From positions 1 through 34,479 of the forward strand of contig JARCMD010000119.1 of the NCBI GenBank assembly GCA_030248885.1: 34,479 nucleotides of DNA, in the 5' to 3' direction. Positions 1 through 7,003 of the stretch are shown here, one piece after another. Each line of letters begins with the position of its first letter. Position 1 is the first letter of the stretch. The notes beneath the pieces are model-generated. The model made no database searches, had not been told where the DNA came from, and worked only from the letters and a program-made list of their open reading frames with translations. The position numbers and the translations under genes are program-made. The stretch comes from Leptolyngbyaceae cyanobacterium MP9P1.79. Its GTDB lineage: Bacteria > Cyanobacteriota > Cyanobacteriia > JARCMD01.

Positions 1-213
1 TAGCATCTTCCAATAAAAACTGCTTTGGTATGCGATTCGGATGGGGATACAATGCTTGTCCACAAAATTTATAAAGTTTCGGTCAAGTTTGTCACTAAGT
101 CACTAATTTTGCCGGAAACGTTCGTCTCCCTCTGATCAATGGGTTAACTAGACGTTTCAGGTGTTGCACTCTACCTCAGCCAGGCTTTGCCATCATTACT
201 GAGGGGATTTTTT

Positions 214-747
214 GTGAAAATAGAGTTTAAAATTAGGCTCTTACGCTATTTGAAGCTAAGAAATCCAGAAACAGGATTTACACTCATTGAGTTGTTGGTG
301 GTGATTGTGATCATTGGGGTTTTAGCTGCGGTCTCCCTCCCCTCTTTTTTGGGTCAGGCGGCTAAAGCTCAACAGTCCACTGCCAAAGTTTATGTAGGTT
401 CTATGAACCGAGCGCAGCAATCGTACTATTTAGAAAACACAGCATTCTCACCCACTGTAGATTTCCTAGGTTTGGGAATTCCAACTCAAACGAAGACCTA
501 CGAGTTTGCGATCGACATCAATACCACTGGTACAGATATCTTTGTCTTAGGACACGGTAAATCGCTGCAACCCCACCTTAAGCCCTATGTAGGTATGGTA
601 GGACTGATTACTGTCGCTGGTGATGGGGTGCCCATTATGCCAGCCATCTTGTGTGAAACCGATCAGTCAAGGGTGGGTTTAGCGCCTACTCCAGTTTATG
701 GAACTGTCCTGATTTGTGGTGCCAACTCCCGTGCGATCGATAAATAA
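214..747 (+). CDS. Type IV pilin-like protein (cyanobacterial G/H pilin family)
   Basis: This is a 177-residue prepilin-like protein, probably a minor pilin or pseudopilin of the type IV pilus/secretion machinery at the inner membrane and cell surface. A 21-residue basic leader ends in Gly and is followed by FTLIELLVVIVIIGVLAAV, the classical PilD cleavage site (G|FTLIE, with the +5 Glu) and hydrophobic N-terminal helix. The segment after the helix (QSTAKVYVGSMNRAQQSYYLEN) resembles the cyanobacterial type IV pilin-like G/H family, whose members have about this length. A GTG start at 214 is chosen because GAGGGG lies 7-8 nt upstream; a TTG at 187 is in frame but has no such site. There is no pil operon next to it, so it is a stand-alone pilin gene, which is common in cyanobacteria. 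The specific role (motility, adhesion or DNA uptake) cannot be told from sequence. Confidence 0.88.
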   Translation: MKIEFKIRLLRYLKLRNPETGFTLIELLVVIVIIGVLAAVSLPSFLGQAAKAQQSTAKVYVGSMNRAQQSYYLENTAFSPTVDFLGLGIPTQTKTYEFAIDINTTGTDIFVLGHGKSLQPHLKPYVGMVGLITVAGDGVPIMPAILCETDQSRVGLAPTPVYGTVLICGANSRAIDK

Positions 748-898
748 GTCCTGAATTTAATAAAACCTCTACCAAAACTCCGAATTTTTCAAGTATCCAG
801 AAATGAGTCTAGAAGACTTCTAACTTGAATAATAGTGTAGGGCGATCGTCAACCTGTATACTTAAGGGCGATGTGCGGTCAATAGGGAGTATGGGGTT

Positions 899-1744
899 GT
901 GCAATCAATGATTTTAGCCATTGGGATGACACTCCTGGTCAGGTTGCAGAGGATGGCGCAGCGGTTTGTCCGATCGCTCACAATCTGGGTGTTGTTGGGA
1001 TCGGCTCTGCTGCTGTCCGGTTGCGTCAAATACGATGTGGGCATTCACATTGACAGTCCCAATCAGGGCGAAATTGTACAGCGCATTCAGCTAGGGGAGC
1101 GGCTCACCTCCTTCAGCAGCACTACGGCTGATCAGTGGCTAGGAACGCTAGAGCGTCGGGCTAAGCAACTTCACGGTAAAACCCGGCGATCGAATCAGGA
1201 GATAGTCGTCACGATTCCCTTCACAGATGGCTCTGATTTAGCAACGAAGTTTAACGAATTTTTTAATCCCATCTCCCAACGCAAGACTAATGGCAAACCT
1301 GGGGCGGGTGGTTTTGCCGATTTACCTGATTTGAAATCTCACCTGACGCTAACCCAGAGTAACTTTTTGCTGTTGGTGCGCGATCGGTTGCGTTACGACA
1401 TTGACCTCCGTCCCTTGGGGGTCATCGCTGCCAATGGCAATGTTTTGGTTAGCCCTGGCTCCTTGCTTGACCTGAAACTTCACCTCACTACGCCGTGGGG
1501 GGCGAGTAGTGTAGATGCAGCAAACATCCACCAACGGGGACAGCGTATCGCTTGGGTTCTCAAACCTAGCGAACTGAATCACCTAGAAGCCACCTTCTGG
1601 CTCCCCAGTCCCCTCGGTTTAGGGACGTTGTTGATTGTTCTTTTAGTGGCAGGTGGGCTGTATTGGCGGGGGCGATCGGTGCTACCTGCGATCGTTTCCT
1701 CATCCCCCTCCATTCCTGAAGCTCAATCGATTAGCCATCAATAA
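899..1744 (+). CDS. DUF3153-type membrane lipoprotein
   Basis: This 281-residue protein matches, from memory, the cyanobacterial DUF3153 family of unknown function. The N-terminus is a lipoprotein signal: a basic stretch around residues 15-25, a hydrophobic core, then a lipobox LLSGC with Cys42 as the lipidated residue. After it comes KYDVGIHIDSPNQGEI, a start typical of this family. A second hydrophobic segment at about residues 239-257 (LGLGTLLIVLLVAGGLYW) is followed by Arg and a short tail, so the protein may be anchored at both ends with its bulk outside the cytoplasm. The GTG start at 899 has GGGAG 9 nt upstream; ATGs at 908 and 926 are alternatives that keep the signal. It is monocistronic in appearance. 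No enzymatic motif is seen and no function is proposed. Confidence 0.78.
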   Translation: MQSMILAIGMTLLVRLQRMAQRFVRSLTIWVLLGSALLLSGCVKYDVGIHIDSPNQGEIVQRIQLGERLTSFSSTTADQWLGTLERRAKQLHGKTRRSNQEIVVTIPFTDGSDLATKFNEFFNPISQRKTNGKPGAGGFADLPDLKSHLTLTQSNFLLLVRDRLRYDIDLRPLGVIAANGNVLVSPGSLLDLKLHLTTPWGASSVDAANIHQRGQRIAWVLKPSELNHLEATFWLPSPLGLGTLLIVLLVAGGLYWRGRSVLPAIVSSSPSIPEAQSISHQ

Positions 1745-1888
1745 TCCCCTCTTGACGAGGTTTCTGTAACTGAAACGCGGTGTAGCGACCCTATAAGTTT
1801 GCAGAAACCTTTGACGATGGTATTGGAGTTTAGAATTTACATTTTTGAGAAATCTTCTATTTCTCGAAAATGTTGGTAATGGTCAGAT

Positions 1889-1953
1889 CCCAAAAGGGGA
1901 GAGGGGAGAGGGGCTGGGGGATGAGGGCAGACTTTAAGTTACACATCGCCTTA
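1889..1953 (+). repeat. Twin-hairpin MITE-like repeat, truncated copy (copy 1)
   Basis: The segment CCCAAAAGGGGAGAGGGG ... GGGGGATGAGGGCAGACTTTAAGTTACACATCGCC matches the right-hand part of the full copy at 15692-15836, including the inner side of its terminal repeat (AGTTRCACATCRCC). The left half and left terminal repeat are missing, so this is a decayed copy. Confidence 0.65.
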
Positions 1954-1979
1954 CAGATTAGTAGCAGTAAGTGAGCAGC

Positions 1980-2007
1980 ACTAAAAACTCAAAACTAAAA
2001 ACTAAAC
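1980..2007 (+). repeat. Heptanucleotide tandem repeat (ACTMAAA type)
   Basis: Four head-to-tail heptamers can be read: ACTAAAA, ACTCAAA, ACTAAAA, ACTAAAC. Short tandem heptamers of this composition are known in cyanobacteria as STRR sequences. Related runs occur at 8110-8130, 8251-8278 and 10677-10697 in this window. Confidence 0.6.
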
Positions 2008-2177
2008 ACAGTCCCCCTAACTGATCAGAAACTTCTGCAAAGCTGCACTAATGGCTTACCTCAGAGCATGAGTTAAGTTTTTTATCCTGTAAGCTGTAAT
2101 ACTTGACCAGATGCCTCTTTACTCCTAGCATCAAGCGTGAAAAGACAATCATCTAGCTTTTAGCTGAAGGAGATAGT

Positions 2178-2780
2178 ATGAAAAGGCTTGGAGCATTACT
2201 GTTGGTTGGGATTTCTAGTTTGTCGTTGTCTGCGATCGCCCAGAATGCGCTGAAAAAAGGACAGGACTTGGTGGCTCCCCTACGTCAAGGAGGCCACGTT
2301 ATTTTGATTCGCCATGCAGCCAGTAATAAAAGTCAGGAAGATGCCGCGAAGGTTGACCTGAATAACTGCAATACCCAACGGAATCTGTCCCGTGAGGGCA
2401 GAATCGACGCTCGCCAGATTGGTCAGGGAATCGATACCCTACAAATTCCGGTTGGCAAGGTTTTCTCCAGTCCCTTTTGCCGCGCCATGGATACAGGCCG
2501 CCTGGCCTTTTCTCGGGTTGAACCCTCTCGGTCGTTGAATTATGTCACCAACTCTAGCGCAGACGAGAAAAAAGCGGCCTCAATGCTGAAGCCATTGCTG
2601 TCCAACCTGCCCGCCACCGGAACGAATACCATTCTGATTTCCCACAGCACCAATATCAAAGCAACCTTGGGGTTTGTTCCTGAAGAGGGAGAAGCTCTGA
2701 TCTTTAAGCCAGAAGGGAATAGCAAGTACGAACTTCTGGGCCGGATTCGCGCCCAGGAGTGGAGCAGCATGACACCCTAG
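2178..2780 (+). CDS. Exported histidine phosphatase superfamily protein
   Basis: This 200-residue protein begins with a signal peptide (MKRLGALLLVGISSLSLSAIAQ), likely cleaved near residue 21, so it should act in the periplasm or outside the cell. The RHG-type motif reads VILIRHAAS, with Arg45 and the phospho-accepting His46. A second conserved Arg is in SSPFCRAMDT (Arg102), the second catalytic His is in ILISHSTN (His156), and acidic residues follow at 169-170. Together these complete the histidine phosphatase active site. Its small size and layout fit the phosphoglycerate-mutase-like branch of unspecified phosphatases. A strong ribosome-binding site (AAGGAGATAGT) precedes the ATG. The substrate is unknown. 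The neighbouring genes give no clear functional link. Confidence 0.88.
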   Translation: MKRLGALLLVGISSLSLSAIAQNALKKGQDLVAPLRQGGHVILIRHAASNKSQEDAAKVDLNNCNTQRNLSREGRIDARQIGQGIDTLQIPVGKVFSSPFCRAMDTGRLAFSRVEPSRSLNYVTNSSADEKKAASMLKPLLSNLPATGTNTILISHSTNIKATLGFVPEEGEALIFKPEGNSKYELLGRIRAQEWSSMTP

Positions 2781-2839
2781 ACGATTTCTGAGACTATTTT
2801 TATCTGGGTCTGAAGTTCTTGCTTTGAAACCCCTTATGA

Positions 2840-2879
2840 AAGCTCCTACTTCCTCGTGATCTTGGGGAGGTAGGGGCTT
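2840..2879. terminator. Hairpin between convergent genes (possible terminator)
   Basis: AAGCTCCTACTTCC (2840-2853) pairs with GGAGGTAGGGGCTT (2866-2879) in a 14-bp stem with two G-T pairs and a 12-nt loop. It sits between the convergent phosphatase and hydrolase genes. Neither side has a long T run, so termination is only plausible. Confidence 0.4.
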
Positions 2880-2948
2880 CTCGATCGCTACCAACTATAT
2901 TGCTTGTTGGTCAGTGCGATCGAACCGCTGAGCTATGTCAATTGTGCT

Positions 2949-3875
2949 CTACTGGGCAACTTGGGTAATGGGTTCAACGATTAGGTCTGACATCCAGTGG
3001 CGAATCAACTCGTTTACTTGGTCTGGAACTTCGTCATGGGGGCAGTGTCCTGCCCGCAGAAAATATTCTGTTAACTGAGAATAGTGCTGCTGAAACTTGA
3101 GCGATCGAGTCTGGGCGCTAATCCAGGGGTCAGCTTCGCCCCACAACAACAGCAATGGGCACTGCATTTGTTTCAACAACACATCCACTTTTTCACCTTG
3201 AGGATTGCTGAACATGGAAGCGAACACCTCTGCTGCACCAGGATCACAGGACGGGCGGTAGATTTCGTCTACAAGCTGGTCTGTGATCGCACTCTGATCT
3301 AAATAGACCTTTTGCAAGGTTTGGCGAATCACCCAGGGCTGACGGAGGTATTGAAACAATATAAACTTAGCCCATGGTTGGCGAAATAGCCCTCGCATAA
3401 AGCTGCCAAACATCTCGCGGATTGGATCAGGCTTGGGAGGCTCAACTTGAATCTCGGTAAAGGGGCCGGCGCTGTTGAGTAGCACCAATCCGGCGACAGA
3501 TTCAGGGCGCTGAGCAGCAACACACAGGCAGGTATACCCACCCAGGGAGTTCCCTACCAGCACGACAGGTTGGCCAATCACAGTGGTGATGAAGTCGTGG
3601 AGTTGGTCGCGCCATAGGTCACCGCCGTAGGTCAAATTTGGTTTCGCCGATCGTCCAAAGCCCAGAAGATCGATCGCCCACACCTCAAAGTCCGATCGCA
3701 ACCCAGCTATGGTTTTGCGCCAATGGTCTGTGGATGCCCCAAAACCGTGGACTAGCAGCAACGGAGGGCGCTGGCTGTGAGATTCACCAATCTTGACGTA
3801 GTAGACAGCCTGATCGCGCCAAGACCAGTAGGTGCCAGGAAGCGGAGCGGTGGAGAGAACTGAAGCAGTCTGCAT
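2949..3875 (-). CDS. Alpha/beta-fold hydrolase
   Basis: This 308-residue protein is a serine hydrolase of the alpha/beta fold. The oxyanion region is LLLVHGFGAS (residues 39-48). The nucleophile elbow is VGNSLGG with Ser110, the acid is Asp249 in WGEADPW, and the base is His277 in RAGHCPHDE, giving a complete catalytic triad. The start YWSWRDQAVYYVKIGE and the block WAIDLLGFGRSAKP resemble the cyanobacterial/plastid group that includes pheophytinase- and chlorophyll-dephytylase-like enzymes. That is a family resemblance, not proof of substrate. There is no signal peptide, so it is cytoplasmic or associated with thylakoid membranes. It is transcribed alone on the minus strand, convergent with the phosphatase gene. 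Other ester, lactone or haloalkane substrates remain possible. Confidence 0.85.
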   Translation of the reverse strand: MQTASVLSTAPLPGTYWSWRDQAVYYVKIGESHSQRPPLLLVHGFGASTDHWRKTIAGLRSDFEVWAIDLLGFGRSAKPNLTYGGDLWRDQLHDFITTVIGQPVVLVGNSLGGYTCLCVAAQRPESVAGLVLLNSAGPFTEIQVEPPKPDPIREMFGSFMRGLFRQPWAKFILFQYLRQPWVIRQTLQKVYLDQSAITDQLVDEIYRPSCDPGAAEVFASMFSNPQGEKVDVLLKQMQCPLLLLWGEADPWISAQTRSLKFQQHYSQLTEYFLRAGHCPHDEVPDQVNELIRHWMSDLIVEPITQVAQ

Positions 3876-4236
3876 AACTCAAGCAGAAAATGAAGGATAT
3901 TTGTTAACTATTGTATCGTTCTCTCAGGATCTCTGGGCTGGTTTTGCTTTGCTATGGGTTCGTCTTGGCTCAAGAATATAAAATTCCCACTACCTAGGAA
4001 TTGATTTAGCTACAATCCCTCTTGGACATACTTTCTCAATGCAACTGTTTAAAGCGACTGGTAACTACTCAGCCTACCCTCACCCTAAATCCCTCTCCCT
4101 GGGGAGAGGGACTTCAATCCGGCTCCCCTTCCCCCACTGGGAGAAGGGGCTGGGGGATGAGGGCGGCTCGACATTGAGTTAGCAGCCTGAGTAGTTACAG
4201 CGACTGATTCAGTGGGCACTTCAATGGTGATTACAA
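3876..4236. other. Intergenic region carrying a complete inserted repeat
   Basis: These 361 bases lie between a minus-strand hydrolase and a plus-strand lipoprotein gene, so they must hold two promoters, which I cannot place with confidence. The right half is occupied by a repeat insertion with target duplication (4053-4206). A 13-bp tandem duplication covers the start of the next gene. Confidence 0.6.
4053..4206. mobile_element. Twin-hairpin MITE-like element with 8-bp target duplication (copy 2)
   Basis: The element proper is 4061-4198 (138 bp). It starts GTAACTACTCAG and ends CTGAGTAGTTAC, a perfect 12-bp terminal inverted repeat. It is flanked by the exact direct repeat AGCGACTG at 4053-4060 and 4199-4206, the expected footprint of a transposition event. 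Inside are two hairpins of the kind CCCTCTCCC/GGGAGAGGG and CCCCTTC.../GGGAGAAGGGG. There is no open reading frame, so it would be a non-autonomous element mobilised by a transposase elsewhere. Its relatives are at 1889, 5241, 8145, 15692 and 31880. Confidence 0.75.
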
Positions 4237-4680
4237 ATGGTGATTACAGTGACAACAAGTACAGTAACAAGACCCGTCCTGTGGTTCAGTGTCATCCTCT
4301 GCTCGCTGGCCTTGACGGGATGTATGAATCCGGCGCGATCGGACAATGATCTTAACCCCAACTCATCCACTGCTTCGATCGCTCGCCCCAATGTCCAAGC
4401 TACCCCTATTCAAACTCTCCAACAACGCCCTGACCTCAACAATCCGGTTTACCTCGAAGGTGAAGTCGGGCAGCAAGCTCCATTTGTGGGTTCCAGAGCC
4501 TACGAACTGCGGGACGCTACGGGCACCATCTGGGTTGTGACTAAAGCTAAGCCAATGCGATCGGGGAGTCGTGTTTTAGTCAAGGGGCAACCCCGCTACC
4601 AAACTGTTGCCAGTGGGGGACAACAAACTCAGGAGCTTTACCTGGACGCGCAGGAACAGTGGACAGAGGAAACAAAATAG
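4237..4680 (+). CDS. Small lipoprotein with OB-fold-like domain
   Basis: This 147-residue protein has a lipoprotein signal with lipobox LALTGC, Cys29 being the lipid site, followed by a Ser/Asn/Pro-rich linker to about residue 60. The C-terminal part (PVYLEGEVGQQAPFVGSRAYELRDATGTIWV ... RVLVKGQPRYQ) has the alternating strand pattern of an OB-fold, as in small nucleic-acid- or ligand-binding domains in cyanobacterial lipoproteins; this is fold inference only. The downstream NUDIX gene starts 2 nt after the stop, so the two genes are probably translationally coupled. The start lies in a 13-bp tandem duplication (4223-4235 and 4236-4248) that creates a second, out-of-frame ATG at 4224. There is no strong ribosome-binding site. 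Function is unknown. Confidence 0.75.
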   Translation: MVITVTTSTVTRPVLWFSVILCSLALTGCMNPARSDNDLNPNSSTASIARPNVQATPIQTLQQRPDLNNPVYLEGEVGQQAPFVGSRAYELRDATGTIWVVTKAKPMRSGSRVLVKGQPRYQTVASGGQQTQELYLDAQEQWTEETK

Positions 4681-4682
4681 CG

Positions 4683-5147
4683 ATGACTGATAGTGCGGAT
4701 GAGATGAAGTACGAAGTGGAGGTGGCGATCGCCATCTTGCACCGTGATGGACAATTTCTGATGCAATTACGGGACGACATTCCCACGATCGCCCACCCTG
4801 GTCACTGGGGCTTCTTTGGGGGACACATCGAACTCGGTGAAACCCCAGAAATCGCGCTGCGTCGAGAACTGCTAGAGGAAATTGGCTATGCCGTCACTGA
4901 CGTGACTAAACTCGGCCGCTATCCCGGACTTAAAGCCATGCGCCACGTTTTCCACGCTCCCCTTACCGTTGACCTGACATGTCTTGTTTTACGAGAAGGG
5001 TGGGATCTGGCTCTCCTAACTCCCACGGATATTCAACGCGGATATCACTACTCAACTCGAGCAGGTCAGACCAAACCCTTAGTTGAAGCCGCACAAAAGA
5101 TTCTCTTGGAGTTTATCGGCTTAGGGGAAACATCGACTTTTAAGTAA
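4683..5147 (+). CDS. NUDIX hydrolase
   Basis: This 154-residue protein hydrolyses a nucleoside-diphosphate-linked substrate, judging from a perfect NUDIX box at residues 47-69: G-x5-E-x7-REUxEExGU, read here as GHIELGE ... RRELLEEIGY. The first strand VEVAIAILHRDGQFLMQLRDD and the block HWGFFGGHIE are typical. Residues after the box are short and give no subfamily signature, so mutT-like 8-oxo-dGTPase, ADP-sugar or mRNA-cap-like activities cannot be separated. The ATG at 4683 is chosen because it lies just after the upstream lipoprotein stop (4678-4680), with GAGGA about 12 nt before it; a GTG at 4659 would overlap that gene. It is cytoplasmic and probably the second gene of a two-gene unit. 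Confidence 0.9.
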   Translation: MTDSADEMKYEVEVAIAILHRDGQFLMQLRDDIPTIAHPGHWGFFGGHIELGETPEIALRRELLEEIGYAVTDVTKLGRYPGLKAMRHVFHAPLTVDLTCLVLREGWDLALLTPTDIQRGYHYSTRAGQTKPLVEAAQKILLEFIGLGETSTFK

Positions 5148-5813
5148 GAATACTTCGGACAGTTGTTATGGAGGTGCTGGAAACCCTGTTGTACAGCCAC
5201 TATAGACCCTCACTGTTCGGCTGAGCGCTCACGTCGAAGCCTAAATCTCTCTCCCAAGAGGAGAGAGGGACTTCAATCCGGCTCCCCTTCTCCCGTTCTG
5301 GGAGAAGGGGTTGGGGGATGAGGGCTAGCGATCGCAAAGGGGAATGTAGGAGCAAAGTATATTCTTCGAGAAGCAGGCTACGACAGCTAAGCTTTGGAAT
5401 TGGTCAAAAATTACTGCCTGAATGCTTTGCCTATGCAGGGGTAAAATCTTTCTCAGAAATCTCCTGGGTATACAGCTTAGTCTGGGTTCCGACCCAACCC
5501 GACCCTTGGGGGTGATCCCCCAAACCCCCTTCTGGATGACGAGACGCTTCCCCCAGACCCCCTCCGAAAGGCTTAATTGTGGGAGGAAGAAAGCGCTTCG
5601 CTTTGCCGGGGATGCAAGGGTCGTAACGATAAGAGATCGATCGCACCTCTATTCCAGTTTCGATCATGTCGGCACCCGCTTCAGAAGTCGCAGATTAATC
5701 AATGACCATCTGGATAAGGTGGGCAGAGCAAAGGTTGCCCATCTTGTAAGTTTTGAGCCACGATTTGTGTTGCTAAAAGTTCCTAAACCTTACTATTTGC
5801 CCTTCAGTCTTAT
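5148..5813. other. Long intergenic region with repeat debris
   Basis: Reading frames through these 666 bases have no recognisable protein content and cut across repeat sequence. The region holds a twin-hairpin repeat copy (5241-5325) and a strong G/C hairpin TTGGGGG-TGAT-CCCCCAA (5506-5523) inside a stretch of CCCC/GGGG-rich repeat-like sequence. A small palindrome AAAGCG-CTT-CGCTTT lies near 5590. The NUDIX gene and the minus-strand dipeptide-epimerase-like gene converge on it, so it is a decay zone between 3' ends. Confidence 0.55.
5241..5325 (+). repeat. Twin-hairpin repeat, internal part (copy 3)
   Basis: CTAAATCTCTCTCCC ... GAGAGAGGG forms the first hairpin and CCCCTTCTCCC ... GGGAGAAGGGG the second, followed by TTGGGGGATGAGGGC. 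The order and linker (ACTTCAATCCGGCT) are the same as in the 4061-4198 copy. No terminal inverted repeats remain. Confidence 0.65.
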
Positions 5814-6902
5814 TCAAGGCTTTAAAGATGCACTGGCACTTCTCAGGATTACCCCCAATCCTGGTGAGGTGGGGGGCAGGAGATAGCCATCTTGGAAAGG
5901 GGCACCCACGAACGGATCATCCACTAAATTGAGATGACTATCGAGATTCAGGTAGTTGGCAAGGGGCGCAAGGTGGGCGGCGGCTGTGTTGGTCAAGGTG
6001 CTATCTGAGGAACAGTTCAACAAAATCTTTAATCCATAGGACTGGGCAGTGTGAATCATGCGCCGCGCTTCACTGAGTCCGCCACAGCGCATTAAGTTAA
6101 TTGTGATGCCATGCACCCGATCGCCTAAGGACACAATATCTTCAGGGGTGTTGCAACCTTCGTCTACGAAAATTGGTACAGGAGAGGTGCGGTAAAGCTG
6201 GGACAATTCATCCTTATATCCCTTGGCGATCGGTTGCTCTAGGTAACTCACGCCTTGCTCAGCCAACCAATAGCTCATTTCGATCGCATCCTGCACGGCC
6301 CAGCCCCCATCGGCATCAACGCTCACCTGCGTAATTTGGGGAGCCGCTGTGCGAACCGCCACGAACATGGCTTGGTCTGCGGCAATGCCAGCCGGACTGC
6401 CAAGTTTCACCTTGAGGGCGTGGATTTCTCGCCGAGGCGAGTTGACGGTGCCGCGCCCCAGCCATGCCTTCACCCGCTCCTGGGCTGCTTCTGGGGAACT
6501 GATGCCGATCGTGACAGCATTGGGACAAATTCGATCGCGATCCAAACCCCAGACTTGCCACAGGGGTAAGCCGACTCGCTTGCCTAGCCAATCCTGGAGG
6601 GCAATATCCACCGCCGCCCTGGCTGCCGCTGGCACCTGGGTTTCCACCAACATGCGATCGATCCGCTGTCGTTCTAAGGGACTTAAGGAGCGGAGCAGAA
6701 ATGCCATCTTTTGCAGGGAGCGGGCGATCGTCTGGGTGGATTGGCGACCCTCTCCGAGCGCGATCGGGGAAGCCTCTCCCCAGCCTTCGATCCCTTCATC
6801 CTCGATCCGTATCCAAATATTCGTTGTTTCCCCAGTGATGCCCTGATGGGTTCTCAAGGGAATGCGTTGATGTACCGTAAACGTCTGCACCTGAATTTGC
6901 AT
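5814..6902 (-). CDS. Enolase-superfamily protein, dipeptide-epimerase-like (muconate-lactonizing subgroup)
   Basis: This 362-residue protein has the two-domain layout of the MLE/dipeptide epimerase subgroup. The N-terminal capping domain (1 to about 125) includes IRIEDEGIEGWGEASP. The barrel carries the KxK catalytic motif at Lys164/Lys166 (LKVKLG). The three metal ligands are Asp196 (VDADGGW), Glu222 (LEQP) and Asp247 (VDEG). The C-terminal block ending AAAHLAPLANYLNLDSHLNL resembles L-Ala-D/L-Glu epimerases, which recycle murein peptides. Oddly, where that family usually has IKLxKxGG with the opposite catalytic lysine, this reads INLMRCGG (Asn269, Arg272), and the usual ES pair reads DS (300-301). 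It may therefore be a divergent epimerase, a cycloisomerase or an o-succinylbenzoate-synthase-like enzyme. It diverges from natF with 101 nt between the starts. Confidence 0.75.
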   Translation of the reverse strand: MQIQVQTFTVHQRIPLRTHQGITGETTNIWIRIEDEGIEGWGEASPIALGEGRQSTQTIARSLQKMAFLLRSLSPLERQRIDRMLVETQVPAAARAAVDIALQDWLGKRVGLPLWQVWGLDRDRICPNAVTIGISSPEAAQERVKAWLGRGTVNSPRREIHALKVKLGSPAGIAADQAMFVAVRTAAPQITQVSVDADGGWAVQDAIEMSYWLAEQGVSYLEQPIAKGYKDELSQLYRTSPVPIFVDEGCNTPEDIVSLGDRVHGITINLMRCGGLSEARRMIHTAQSYGLKILLNCSSDSTLTNTAAAHLAPLANYLNLDSHLNLVDDPFVGAPFQDGYLLPPTSPGLGVILRSASASLKP

Positions 6903-7003
6903 GATGAACAGAAAATGTGCGAAAGACTGGATTCATGGATAACTGCATCGTATGCTGGCATTCATTAGATGGATTTGTATAGATAGTGCATATAGGTCAA
7001 TCG

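Larger units (their letters stand above)
1745..2177. other. Intergenic region with a repeat remnant and heptamer repeats
   Basis: No gene is seen in these 433 bases. They hold a truncated copy of the G/C-rich twin-hairpin repeat (1889-1953), then a run of A-rich heptamers (1980-2007), then the leader of the phosphatase gene, which ends in a good AAGGAGAT ribosome-binding site just before 2178. Confidence 0.6.

Noticed and set aside
2890-2948. tRNA-like D-arm on the minus strand (TAGCTCAGCGGTTCGATC)
   Set aside because: Only the D-arm consensus and a short ACCAAC/GTTGGT hairpin are present. No acceptor stem, T-arm or anticodon arm can be drawn, so it is at most chance or a remnant.
5422-5886. 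Open frame of about 150 codons on the plus strand
   Set aside because: It crosses repeat sequence and the 3' end of the opposite-strand dipeptide-epimerase-like gene, and its translation is Arg/Pro-rich with no family resemblance.
6903-7003. NtcA-type site (GTA-N8-TAC) in the divergent region upstream of natF
   Set aside because: GTA occurrences are present but none is followed by TAC at the right spacing, so no nitrogen-control site could be supported.
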